Positions 10,966-23,705 of a DNA stretch of 64,000 bases are shown in pieces. The notes under the pieces are model-generated. The model was not told where the DNA came from. It made no database searches and was given only the letters and a program-made list of their open reading frames with translations. Where the stretch lies: NCBI RefSeq assembly GCF_014256275.1, contig NZ_JACCFE010000002.1, positions 6,150,001 through 6,214,000 of the forward strand. Reading direction: 5' to 3'. A program made the position numbers and the translations under genes. The first letter of the stretch is position 1. Every line of letters starts with the position of its first letter. This DNA is from Rhodococcus sp. 4CII (GTDB lineage Bacteria; Actinomycetota; Actinomycetes; Mycobacteriales; Mycobacteriaceae).

Positions 10966-12159
10966 GTGACCAGTTCTGTGATCGTCGCCGGAGCCCGGAC
11001 CCCGATGGGCCGATTGCTGGGTTCGTTGAAGGAGGTGTCGGGTTCGGATCTCGGCGGGGTCGCGATTCGTGGCGCGCTGGAGAAGGCGGGCGTCGCTCCC
11101 GAGCAGGTCGAGTACGTGATCATGGGCCAGGTGCTCACGGCCGGTGCGGGTCAGATCCCGGCCCGGCAGGCGGCGGTGGCCGCCGGCATCGGCATGGACG
11201 TGCCCGCGCTGACGATCAACAAGGTGTGCTTGTCCGGGATCGACGCGATCGCTCTGGCGGATCAGCTCATCCGGGCCGGCGAATTCGAGGTCGTGGTCGC
11301 CGGGGGGCAGGAGTCGATGTCCCGCGCCCCGCACCTGCTGGAGAAGTCGCGGGAGGGATTCAAGTACGGCGACGTCACGATGCGCGACCACATGGCCTTC
11401 GACGGGTTGTACGACATCTTCACCGATCAGGCGATGGGGAGTCTGACGGAGGCGAAGAACGCCGAGGACGGGCAGCGGATCAGCCGCGAGGAGCAGGACG
11501 CGTTCGCGGCGGCGTCGCATCAGCGGGCGGCGCGGGCCTGGAAGGACGGGGTCTTCGACGACGAGGTGGTACCGGTGCCCGTACCGCAGCGCAGGGGTGA
11601 ACCCGTGCTGGTCGGCTCCGACGAGGGCGTGCGCGGGGACACGACGGCGGAATCCCTCGCCAAGCTGCGGCCGGCGTTCAGCAAGGACGGCACCGTCACC
11701 GCCGGGTCGGCGTCGCAGATCTCGGACGGAGCCGCCGCCGTCGTGGTGATGAGCAAGGCGAAGGCCGAGGAACTCGGGCTGTCGTGGATCGCCGAGATCG
11801 GGGCGCACGGGGTGGTGGCGGGTCCGGATTCGACGTTGCAGTCGCAGCCCGCGCGGGCGATCGCGAAGGCGTGCGCCAAGGAGGGGATCGACCCGAAGGA
11901 CTTGGATCTGGTGGAGATCAACGAGGCGTTCGCGGCGGTGGGGATCGCGTCGACGCGGGAGCTGGGGTTGGATCCGGAGATCGTGAACGTCAACGGCGGG
12001 GCGATCGCGATGGGGCATCCGCTGGGGATGTCGGGGGCGCGGATCGCGCTGCACCTGGCGTTGGAATTGCGCCGACGCGGTGGGGGCGTGGGTGCGGCGG
12101 CGCTGTGTGGTGGCGGCGGTCAGGGTGACGCCCTCATCGTCCGCGTCCCCCGGGCCTGA
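10966..12159 (+). CDS. fadA4: acetyl-CoA C-acetyltransferase (thiolase)
   Basis: A 397-residue type II thiolase. It cleaves acetoacetyl/3-ketoacyl-CoA or runs in the synthetic direction. Active-site Cys is in NKVCLSGIDAIALA near residue 88, His in EINEAFAAV and GHPLGMSGAR, and the second Cys in the C-terminal AALCGGGGQG. GTG 10966 is chosen because GGAGG (10956-10960) precedes it and the protein then opens with SSVIVAGARTPMGR as the family does. It corresponds to Rv1323. Its pairing with methylmalonyl-CoA epimerase suggests short-chain acyl-CoA catabolism. Confidence 0.92.
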   Translation: MTSSVIVAGARTPMGRLLGSLKEVSGSDLGGVAIRGALEKAGVAPEQVEYVIMGQVLTAGAGQIPARQAAVAAGIGMDVPALTINKVCLSGIDAIALADQLIRAGEFEVVVAGGQESMSRAPHLLEKSREGFKYGDVTMRDHMAFDGLYDIFTDQAMGSLTEAKNAEDGQRISREEQDAFAAASHQRAARAWKDGVFDDEVVPVPVPQRRGEPVLVGSDEGVRGDTTAESLAKLRPAFSKDGTVTAGSASQISDGAAAVVVMSKAKAEELGLSWIAEIGAHGVVAGPDSTLQSQPARAIAKACAKEGIDPKDLDLVEINEAFAAVGIASTRELGLDPEIVNVNGGAIAMGHPLGMSGARIALHLALELRRRGGGVGAAALCGGGGQGDALIVRVPRA

Positions 12160-12163
12160 TCCG

Positions 12164-12208
12164 ACGACAGTCCGCGGTGGTGTATCTCACACCACTACGG
12201 ACTGTCGT
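12164..12208 (+). terminator. long hairpin after fadA4
   Basis: Two 20-nt arms pair at 18 of 20 positions (12164-12183 against 12189-12208) around the 5-nt loop ATCTC. It begins 4 nt after the fadA4 stop and ends just before the next start, so it could be a terminator, or an operator for the downstream gene. Confidence 0.65.
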
Positions 12209-12232
12209 AGATGGTCGGGCACAATGGTCGGC

Positions 12233-12595
12233 ATGGCGAACGTCTTCGATCTCAGCACCACGGCCAAGCGCTTCCGATTTGTCGCAATTCTGGAGGCCTT
12301 CACGTGGCTCGGCCTCCTCATCGGCATGGCCTTCAAGTACCTGCCTGCCGACGGCAACGAGATCGGCGTGAAGATCTTCGGCCCCATCCACGGTGGCGTC
12401 TTCGTCCTGTACCTGCTCGTCTCGCTGTGGACTGCTCGCAAGCTGAGCTGGAACCTGGTCACCACGTTCTGGGCCCTCGTCGCCAGCGTCCCGCCGTTCG
12501 GCACCGTCATCTTCGAGGTCTGGGCGGCGCGCACCGGCCGCATGGCGGAACTGTCCCGGTCGACCACGGTGAAGGCCGAACCCTCACTCGTCTGA
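12233..12595 (+). CDS. DUF3817 integral membrane protein
   Basis: About 120 residues with three hydrophobic segments: FVAILEAFTWLGLLIGMAF, a central GGVFVLYLLVSLW stretch, and LVTTFWALVASVPPFGTVIF. This matches the DUF3817 family of unknown function. A second, divergent DUF3817 gene lies at 38530-38895. The start could also be ATG 12224, 9 nt upstream. No convincing ribosome-binding site is visible for either. Confidence 0.75.
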   Translation: MANVFDLSTTAKRFRFVAILEAFTWLGLLIGMAFKYLPADGNEIGVKIFGPIHGGVFVLYLLVSLWTARKLSWNLVTTFWALVASVPPFGTVIFEVWAARTGRMAELSRSTTVKAEPSLV

Positions 12596-12659
12596 CCGAC
12601 ACCGCCGTAGGCACGGCCCGCATTCCGGTGCGCCCGCAAATCGTGACAAACTGGTGGGC

Positions 12660-13631
12660 GTGACTCGACCAGGTTCTCGTCCGTCAGCGCGTTCCTCAGC
12701 AGTGGCCGCCGCCATGAGTGGAGCAGTCGATCTCTCCGCACTCAAGGAGCGGGCGGCCGCTCCGCCCCCGCCGGCGCCCGCACCCTCCGGTGACGGTGCC
12801 GCCCCGGCCGGCCCCGGCAGCACCGGGCTCGCACCCGTCATCGACGTCACCGAGGCGACGTTCGAGGCCGAGGTGCTCGTCCGGTCCCAGCAGGTTCCGG
12901 TCGTCGTAGACCTGTGGGCCACCTGGTGCGAGCCCTGCAAACAACTCTCCCCGCTGCTCGAGAAACTGGCGCGGGAGGCCGGTGGCACCTGGGTGCTGGC
13001 CAAGGTCGACGTCGACGCCAACCCGCGCATCGCGCAGGCGTTCGGTGTGCAGTCCGTCCCGACCGTGGTCGCCATCGCCGGCGGGCAACCGCTCGCCGAC
13101 TTCCAGGGCGCGCAGCCGGAACCGCAACTGCGTCAGTGGCTCGCCGCCGTCCAGCAGGCGGTCGCCGGAAAGCTGTCCGGACCGCCGGCCGGCGACGGCG
13201 ACCCGGACGAGCCCGAGCCCGAGGATCCACGCTTCGCCGCCGCCGAGGCCGCCCTCGACGAGGGCGACCTGCCGGCCGCCGAGGCCGAGTTCCAGAAGAT
13301 CCTCGACGAGGAGCCGGCCAACGCCGAGGCGCAGGGCGCGATCCGGCAGGTGCGTTTCCTCGCCCGCGTGCAGTCCGTCGATCCCGGCGCCGTCGCCGCG
13401 GCGGACGCCGCCCCGAACGATATCGACGCCCAGTTCCAGGCCGCCGACGTCGAGCTCTACTCCCAGGCCCCCGACGCCGCGTTCGCCCGGCTCATCGGTC
13501 TGGTGGCCCGCAGCGCCGGCGACGACAAGACGCGGGTCCGCACCCGCCTGCTGGAACTGTTCGAGCTGTTCGACCCGGCCGAGCCCGTCGTCATGACGGC
13601 GCGCCGGAAGCTTGCCGCCGCCCTGTACTGA
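12660..13631 (+). CDS. thioredoxin-domain co-chaperone-like protein
   Basis: About 323 residues, like Rv1324. A Pro/Ala-rich N-terminal region precedes a thioredoxin domain with intact WCEPCK at about residues 86-91. The C-terminal half is TPR-like and acidic (PRFAAAEAALDEGDLPAAEAEF and repeats), the arrangement of CnoX/YbbN-type redox chaperones. GTG 12660 is preferred over in-frame GTG 12654 because the protein then begins TRPG as in mycobacterial relatives. A strong hairpin follows the stop. Confidence 0.85.
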   Translation: MTRPGSRPSARSSAVAAAMSGAVDLSALKERAAAPPPPAPAPSGDGAAPAGPGSTGLAPVIDVTEATFEAEVLVRSQQVPVVVDLWATWCEPCKQLSPLLEKLAREAGGTWVLAKVDVDANPRIAQAFGVQSVPTVVAIAGGQPLADFQGAQPEPQLRQWLAAVQQAVAGKLSGPPAGDGDPDEPEPEDPRFAAAEAALDEGDLPAAEAEFQKILDEEPANAEAQGAIRQVRFLARVQSVDPGAVAAADAAPNDIDAQFQAADVELYSQAPDAAFARLIGLVARSAGDDKTRVRTRLLELFELFDPAEPVVMTARRKLAAALY

Positions 13632-13638
13632 GGAGAAC

Positions 13639-13671
13639 ACCGGGGTGAGCGCCGACGGCACTCACCCCGGT
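13639..13671 (+). terminator. terminator after thioredoxin-domain gene
   Basis: Perfect 11-bp stem (13639-13649 against 13661-13671) with an 11-nt loop, starting 8 nt after the stop. It also faces the convergent MFS remnant and may act in both directions. Confidence 0.75.
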
Positions 13672-13685
13672 TCCGGACCGGAACG

Positions 13686-14391
13686 TCAGCTCCGGACCCG
13701 CTCCACCCGTCCGACCAGGAAGACGTAGGACGCGATCCCGACCGCGGTCACCACGGTCATGTAGACGAATCCGGGCGCGAAACTGTCGTCGGTGACGAGC
13801 AGCCCGATGACGATCGGCGTCGCGATCGACGACAGGTTGCCGATGAAGTTGAACATTCCCCCGGTGAGCCCGAGCAGGCGTTCCGGTGCGAGAGCCGACA
13901 CGAGCGACCAGGTGATCGACGCGAGACCGTTGCCGAAGAACGCGATGGACAGGAACACGATGACCATCGCGGTCGAGTCGGTGAAGTTGGCGCCGATCAT
14001 CGCGACGGTCAGGAGCAGACCCACGATGATCGGGCCCTTCCGGGCTATTCCGAGCGACACCCCCTTCTCGAGCAGGAAGTCCGAGAACACCCCGGAGAAC
14101 AGCACACCGACGAGCGCCGCGACGAACGGCAGCGAAGCGAGAAAACCGGACTTGATGTAATCCAAGCCCCGGTACCCGACGAGGTAGGTCGGGAACCCGG
14201 TGAGGAAGAACCAGAGCGTCGACGTGAGGCAGAACTGGCCCAGATAGATCCCCCACAGCTTGCGTCGGCCCAGACAGTGGCTACATCGGGGCGGGTCACG
14301 GCCGGACGTCCGGGTTGCTGCTTCTCCACGAGGTCGATGAGTCCGCCGCCGTCGCGGATCAGCTCGATCTCCGCCTCGTTGGCCCGTGCGC
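13686..14391 (-). pseudogene. MFS transporter remnant (C-terminal part, frameshifted)
   Basis: The last 160 codons read cleanly as the C-terminal half of a major-facilitator permease (LWFFLTGFPTYLVGYRG, then four to five membrane helices). Upstream, the reading continues as RRKLWGIYLGQF but shifts frame near 14255-14280. Beyond the shift, GGGLIDLVEKQQPGRPAV, the family's central loop, is readable in another frame. The sequence resembles sugar-acid/aromatic-acid permeases, and the N-terminal half is absent. Just before 14391 the homology stops and an unrelated remnant in the opposite orientation begins. I judge it non-functional. Confidence 0.75.
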
Positions 14392-14501
14392 AGGGCCGCG
14401 GCCGGCGGCCGGCGTATCAGGTGGCGCTGCGGAGCCTGGTGCCGGTGGTGTGCCGGGCCGCCGGACGGATCTCCGCGGCACTCGGCTACCGGGAGATCTG
14501 A
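14392..14501 (+). pseudogene. C-terminal remnant of a regulator (IclR-like)
   Basis: About 36 codons ending ALRSLVPVVCRAAGRISAALGYREI and a TGA. The spacing of hydrophobic residues resembles the final helix of IclR-family regulators. No HTH or ligand domain remains upstream; the sequence runs straight into the inverted MFS remnant. The assignment to IclR is tentative, but it clearly is not a complete gene. Confidence 0.4.
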
Positions 14502-14521
14502 GAACGGACACCCTGCGAGGG

Positions 14522-15976
14522 TCAGCGGTACCGGCCCTCGCAGGCCTGTTCGCCACCGAGCACCCCGGTGCGGAACGCGTCGACCCGGGAGAATCCGCTC
14601 GGCACCGTCTCCCCGTTGACATCACTGGCGGCAAGTCCGTCCGTCAGCAGTCCCGACACGGCCTCGTCGAGGTCGCCGGGGGACAGCCACACGCTGCCCG
14701 CCTCCAGGGTGGCGGGATTGTCCGGACTCAGCGCGGTGGTGATGACGCCGGACAGGCAGGCGGCGCGGAGCGCGGTCTGCGGTGAATGCAGATCGTCGCC
14801 CCGGTCCCGTTGCAATGCCAGGGTGTACCGGGAGGCGAGCAGGACGTACGCGTTGTAGTCGCCGGTGAGGTTGGTCGGGAAGAGTTCACGCCTGCCCAGG
14901 TGGCCCGGTGTGCCGCGTTCGGCGAGGGCGTCGACGCTGACACCGATCGTGTTGGTGGCCGGGCAGTACGACACCGGTTCGGTGGCGTCGGCGTCCGGGC
15001 AGTCGAGGTCGGCTCCGTCGAGTTGCAGCGTCGGGGGATCGTCGAGATCGAAGATCTGCTGGAACGACGTGAAGAACGACTCGAGTGACTCCTCGGTGAC
15101 GGGCAGTTCGCCGTCGTCGGATTCGTCGGCGAATCGCTGCGGCAGATCCGCGCGCCGCGAGTCGATCTCCTTCTCGTCGATCCGCGTGCACGGCGCCGGA
15201 CCGTCCGTGAACCCGATCTGTGTTGCGGTGACTCGCTCGAACGCCGAACCGTGCACGTTGTCGGGGTCGTTCGGGTCGGTGTCGCCGATGGCCACCGCCG
15301 ACGCGAGCACCTTGTTCAGCCCGTCCGACGTATTGAGCGTGAAATGGGGTGCCTTGTCCTCCGCGATGTGCCGCATGAACGCCCCCGCGAGGCAGTCGGC
15401 CTGCTGTTCCCGCACGATGCCACCGCCCACGTCCTCCTCGGCGATTCCCGCCTTCGTCTGGACGGCGTGGCCGTACTCGTGGGCCAGGACGAACACGGCG
15501 GCGACGACGCCGAACTTCTCCACGACCTCCGGCAGCAGCAGCGCCCGGTCCCAGCCGATCGTGTGGTCGGTGGTGCAATAGCCGGCGTTGAGGAGTTCCT
15601 TGGTGCTGTCTCCGCAGAACCGCGGGCCGGCGGTGTCGCGGGGATCCCAGGAGATCAGTTCCTCGACCGGTTCGAAATTGCGCTGGAACAGAACCGGAAA
15701 TTCCGTGCTCCAGTAATCCTCGATGTCGCTGACCGCGTTGGCGACCATCGTGTCGATCTCGCCGCCGTCGGTGCCGGTGACCGGGAGATCGGCGTCGGGC
15801 ACGCCCTTGCGGGCACCGCTCGGCCCCGACGTCGCATCCAGTCCCGCGACCTTGAAGGGGTCGTCGTAGATGGACGCCGCTTCGCCGTCGACGGAACGGG
15901 CGCATCCCGACAGGACGACCGCGGTCACGGCCAGCACGCCCATACTCGCAGCCCACTGCCGGCGTCGGGTCAGCAA
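14522..15976 (-). CDS. secreted zinc metallopeptidase lipoprotein
   Basis: A 484-residue protein with a type II signal peptide (VLAVTAVVLSGC, lipid-anchored Cys near residue 25) and a neutral zinc protease motif HEYGH at about residue 167. It belongs to the putative neutral zinc metallopeptidase family and should act outside the membrane on proteins or peptidoglycan-associated targets. It starts (TTG) 13 nt after the glgB stop on the same strand, so it is probably co-transcribed with glgE-glgB. No functional link to glycogen is known to me. Many Asp and Glu residues suit an exported protein. Confidence 0.82.
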   Translation of the reverse strand: MLTRRRQWAASMGVLAVTAVVLSGCARSVDGEAASIYDDPFKVAGLDATSGPSGARKGVPDADLPVTGTDGGEIDTMVANAVSDIEDYWSTEFPVLFQRNFEPVEELISWDPRDTAGPRFCGDSTKELLNAGYCTTDHTIGWDRALLLPEVVEKFGVVAAVFVLAHEYGHAVQTKAGIAEEDVGGGIVREQQADCLAGAFMRHIAEDKAPHFTLNTSDGLNKVLASAVAIGDTDPNDPDNVHGSAFERVTATQIGFTDGPAPCTRIDEKEIDSRRADLPQRFADESDDGELPVTEESLESFFTSFQQIFDLDDPPTLQLDGADLDCPDADATEPVSYCPATNTIGVSVDALAERGTPGHLGRRELFPTNLTGDYNAYVLLASRYTLALQRDRGDDLHSPQTALRAACLSGVITTALSPDNPATLEAGSVWLSPGDLDEAVSGLLTDGLAASDVNGETVPSGFSRVDAFRTGVLGGEQACEGRYR

Positions 15977-15989
15977 GGCCGTGCCTTCA

Positions 15990-20206
<4,217 letters not shown>

Positions 20207-20235
20207 GCTGGGCTCCGTTCCATAGCCGAAAGTTG

Positions 20236-20262
20236 CCGGCGGCTCGTGGGCTGGGCCGCCGG
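20236..20262. promoter_or_regulatory. inverted repeat in glgE/glgP divergent promoter
   Basis: CCGGCGGC (20236-20243) and GCCGCCGG (20255-20262), flanked by GTTG and CAAC, form a dyad in the 161-bp divergent intergenic region. It may be an operator or an mRNA leader hairpin of either gene. Confidence 0.35.
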
Positions 20263-20367
20263 TTCAACCGTAATGGAGTAGGCCGGTTCCTGTCCGTATT
20301 GGAGATATGGCGCCGACCCGCCCCGACACGCAGGCAGGGGTGCTCGTGGTGCGTTATCGTTCGCGAG

Positions 20368-22965
20368 GTGAAAGCCTTGCGTCGGTTCACTGTCCGAGCC
20401 CACCTTCCGGAGCGGCTCGCTGCCCTCGGTCCGCTGTCCACCAATCTCCGCTGGTCGTGGCATCCGGCCACGCAGGAGTTGTTCGGATTGCTCGACGAGG
20501 ACCTGTGGCGGCAGGTGCAGTTCGACCCGGTCCGGATGCTCGGGGAGGTCGATCCCGCCCGCCTGGACGAACTGGCCGAGGACGTCTCGTTCCTTGCGCG
20601 GCTCGATGCTGCGGCGGCCGATCTCGACGACTACCTGTCGAGGCCCCGCTGGTACCAGAACCAGCAGGCCAAGGGAGTCACGCTGGACGGTGGGATCGCC
20701 TATTTCTCAATGGAGTTCGGTGTCAGCGAAGTGCTACCCAACTACTCCGGCGGTCTCGGAATCCTCGCAGGCGACCACCTGAAGGCTGCCTCCGATCTGG
20801 GCCTGCCGCTGATCGGCGTCGGGCTGTTGTACCGCTCGGGATACTTCCGGCAGTCGCTGACCGCGGACGGCTGGCAGGCCGAGCACTACCCGCCCCACGA
20901 CCCGCAGGGTCTGCCGCTGCGGCTGCTCACCGAGTCCGGGCCGTCCTCGTCCGACGGTGCGCCCGTGCTCGTCCACGTCGCGGTCCCCGGCGGCCGCGTT
21001 CTGCGCGCCCGGGTCTGGATCGCACAGGTGGGGCGGGTCCCGCTGCTGCTGCTCGACTCCGACATCGCCGAGAACGACGCCGAGATGCGGGGCGTCACCG
21101 ATCGCCTGTACGGCGGCGACCAGGACCATCGCATCAAGCAGGAGATCCTCGCCGGCATCGGTGGCGTGCGGGCCGTGCGCGCCTACACCCATGCCTACGG
21201 CCTGCCCGACCCCGTCGTCTTCCACATGAACGAGGGACACGCCGGGTTCCTCGGCATCGAGCGGATACGGGAACTGGTCACCGCGGGCGGCCTCGACTTC
21301 GACGAGGCGCTGGCCACGGTCCGCGCCGGCACTGTGTTCACGACCCACACCCCGGTGCCCGCCGGAATCGACAGGTTCCCTGCCGACCTCGTCCGGCACT
21401 ACTTCGGCGGCGACAACGCCGTGAACGAATCCTCGCTGCTGCCGGGTCTGACGATCGACCGGATCCTCGGGCTCGGGCGCGAGCAGGATCCGGCGGTGTT
21501 CAACATGGCCCACATGGGCCTGCGACTCGGGCAGCGCGCCAACGGTGTGTCCAAGTTGCACGGCATCGTCAGCCGCGAGATGTTCCAGTCGCTGTGGCCG
21601 GGATTCGACGCCGACGAGGTGCCGATCGGCTCGGTGACCAACGGCGTCCACGCGCCCACTTGGGCCGCACCGGAGTGGATCGATCTGGCGACCCGCATTC
21701 TGGGCCCCGAACTGGTGGAGGAGGCCCGCGGCTGGGAGCGGCTGCAGGATCTGTCCGCCGAGGAACTGTGGTCCACCCGCAACGCCCTGCGCGGGAAGCT
21801 GGTGGAGGAGGTGCGCCGACGGGTGCGCGCGTCCTGGATCGAACGCGGCGCCACGTCGGCCGAGCTCGGCTGGACGGACGAGGTGTTCGACCCGAACGTT
21901 CTCACCGTCGGCTTCGCCCGCCGGGTGCCCACCTACAAGAGACTGACGCTGATGCTGCGCGACCCCGCTCGGCTGAAGGCACTCCTCCTCGACGAGGAGC
22001 GTCCGGTGCAGCTGGTGGTCGCGGGGAAGAGTCATCCTGCGGACGACGGCGGAAAGGCCCTCATCCAGCAGGTGGTGCGGTTCGCCGACGCCGCCGACGT
22101 CCGGCACCGGATCACGTTCCTTCCCGACTACGACATGTCGATGGCCCGCTACCTGTACTGGGGCTGCGACGTGTGGCTCAACAACCCGCTGCGACCGCTC
22201 GAGGCCTGCGGAACGTCCGGGATGAAATCGGCCCTCAACGGCGGACTGAACCTGTCGATCCGGGACGGGTGGTGGGACGAGATGTTCGACGGCGAGAACG
22301 GCTGGGCCATCCCCACCGCGGACGGCGTCGTCGACGAGACACGGCGGGACGACCTCGAGGCCAGCGCGCTGTACGAACTGCTCGAGCGGGCCGTCCTGCC
22401 CCGGTTCTACGACCGCGCGGACGGCCTGCCGGTGCGCTGGGTGGAGATGGTCCGTCACACCCTGCAGAATCTCGGTCCCAAGGTGCTCGCGTCGCGGATG
22501 GTGCGCGACTACGCCGTCCAGTACTACGCGCCCGCCGCCGAATCGGCCCGGACGGTGGCAGCCGACAACTTCGCCGGCGCCCGCGAGCTGGCCCGGTTCC
22601 GTCGCCGGGTCGAGGCAGCCTGGCCGGCGGTGGCGGTCCTGCAGGTCGACGGCGCGGGATTGCCCGACACCCCCGAGATCGGAGCGAATCTGGCACTCCG
22701 CGCCCGCATCCGCCTCGGTGAGCTCTCCGTCGAGGACGTCACCGTGCAAGCCGTCATCGGAAAGGCCGGTCCGGACGAGGAACTCACCGACATCATCACC
22801 CTCCCGATGACGCACCTGTCGTCCGACGAGTCGGGGGAGTTGTTCGCCGCGGACCTGGCGCTGCCGCTGTCCGGGTCGGTCGGATACACGGTGCGGGTCC
22901 TCCCGCACCACCGGTTGCTCGTCGATCCGTCGGAGCTGGGTCTGGTGGCTGTGCCGCACCCCTGA
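20368..22965 (+). CDS. glgP: alpha-glucan (glycogen) phosphorylase
   Basis: About 865 residues. It releases glucose-1-phosphate from alpha-glucan ends. It belongs to the long-N-terminus archaeal/actinobacterial phosphorylase type (DUF3417 region, residues 1-110). The PLP site is clear: EACGTSGMKSALNGGLNLS carries the Schiff-base Lys. HMNEGHAGFLGIER and FTTHTPVPAGIDRF mark the glucan site. GTG 20368 gives KALRRFTVRAHLPERL, in register with Rv1328; a reading open a further 330 nt upstream is not coding. Confidence 0.95.
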   Translation: MKALRRFTVRAHLPERLAALGPLSTNLRWSWHPATQELFGLLDEDLWRQVQFDPVRMLGEVDPARLDELAEDVSFLARLDAAAADLDDYLSRPRWYQNQQAKGVTLDGGIAYFSMEFGVSEVLPNYSGGLGILAGDHLKAASDLGLPLIGVGLLYRSGYFRQSLTADGWQAEHYPPHDPQGLPLRLLTESGPSSSDGAPVLVHVAVPGGRVLRARVWIAQVGRVPLLLLDSDIAENDAEMRGVTDRLYGGDQDHRIKQEILAGIGGVRAVRAYTHAYGLPDPVVFHMNEGHAGFLGIERIRELVTAGGLDFDEALATVRAGTVFTTHTPVPAGIDRFPADLVRHYFGGDNAVNESSLLPGLTIDRILGLGREQDPAVFNMAHMGLRLGQRANGVSKLHGIVSREMFQSLWPGFDADEVPIGSVTNGVHAPTWAAPEWIDLATRILGPELVEEARGWERLQDLSAEELWSTRNALRGKLVEEVRRRVRASWIERGATSAELGWTDEVFDPNVLTVGFARRVPTYKRLTLMLRDPARLKALLLDEERPVQLVVAGKSHPADDGGKALIQQVVRFADAADVRHRITFLPDYDMSMARYLYWGCDVWLNNPLRPLEACGTSGMKSALNGGLNLSIRDGWWDEMFDGENGWAIPTADGVVDETRRDDLEASALYELLERAVLPRFYDRADGLPVRWVEMVRHTLQNLGPKVLASRMVRDYAVQYYAPAAESARTVAADNFAGARELARFRRRVEAAWPAVAVLQVDGAGLPDTPEIGANLALRARIRLGELSVEDVTVQAVIGKAGPDEELTDIITLPMTHLSSDESGELFAADLALPLSGSVGYTVRVLPHHRLLVDPSELGLVAVPHP

Positions 22966-22974
22966 CCGGTGCTA

Positions 22975-23655
22975 CGCGTCGAGTCGGCCGAAGGGGGACC
23001 TCGGCGAACGTGCCGGGCGGGTTGTAGTACGGGGTGCGCGTGTAGAGGTCGAGTTGGGGTGGGGCGGCGAACCCTCCCCACAGCGCCTCACCGGTCACCG
23101 AGCTGGTTCCGTGTTCCACCCCGCAGGGTGCGAAGACGACGTCGAACAGCTCCACGTCGTGCCAGCCTGCCCTGCTACCAGGCGCGGGCGGCGCCGTCCC
23201 ACAGGACCACGCATTCGTCCGACGCGGGATGGGTGGGGCGTCGATCACGTCGATCTTCGCGCCGCAGAACACGCGGACGGCGGGATCGCAGTCGTGGAAG
23301 GCGAGCTGCGACGGACCCGGCAGTGATTCCGGTGCCGCGCTGACCGCGTGCTCGACCGGCGGCGGGAAGAACCCCATGTCGCCCGGTCGGAATCGCGCCC
23401 AGTGATTCCGGACGAACACCTCACCCTCACCCTGGAGCGCGAGGATCGGCTCTCGGCGAGACCGTACGCGTGCATGTCCATCTCCCGGCCCGGTTCCAGG
23501 GTGAGCACGTGCACGCTTTGCGTCTGGAAACCCGTTCCGGGCCAGGCGATCAGACGCGTCGCGACCCCGTGCATCTCGACCTCGACTCCGTCGTTCAGCG
23601 ATCCGATCGCCCCGGCCGCACGACTCTGCGCCGCCCTGCGGTGTCTCGCCACGGT
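22975..23655 (-). pseudogene. cupin-domain protein gene with several frameshifts
   Basis: Starting near 23652 (ARHRRAAQSR), the reading gives EVEMHGVATRLIAWPGTG and EPGREMDMHAYGLAE. It then shifts frame near 23450 to EPILALQGEGEVFVRNHW and FRPGDMGFFPPPVEH, a cupin barrel. A further double shift between about 23240 and 23165 separates DECVVLWDGAARAW from WHDVELFDVVFAPCGVEHG. The C-terminal part (DLYTRTPYYNPPGTFAE) is again readable. Three shifts in 680 bp make a working product unlikely unless the assembly is wrong. This accounts for the otherwise gene-free stretch between glgP and the ABC exporter. Confidence 0.7.
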
Positions 23656-23705
23656 AGAAACCGCAAGGTCCGCTTCTCACGCGAATCGGCAGACCCGCCG
23701 ACAGC

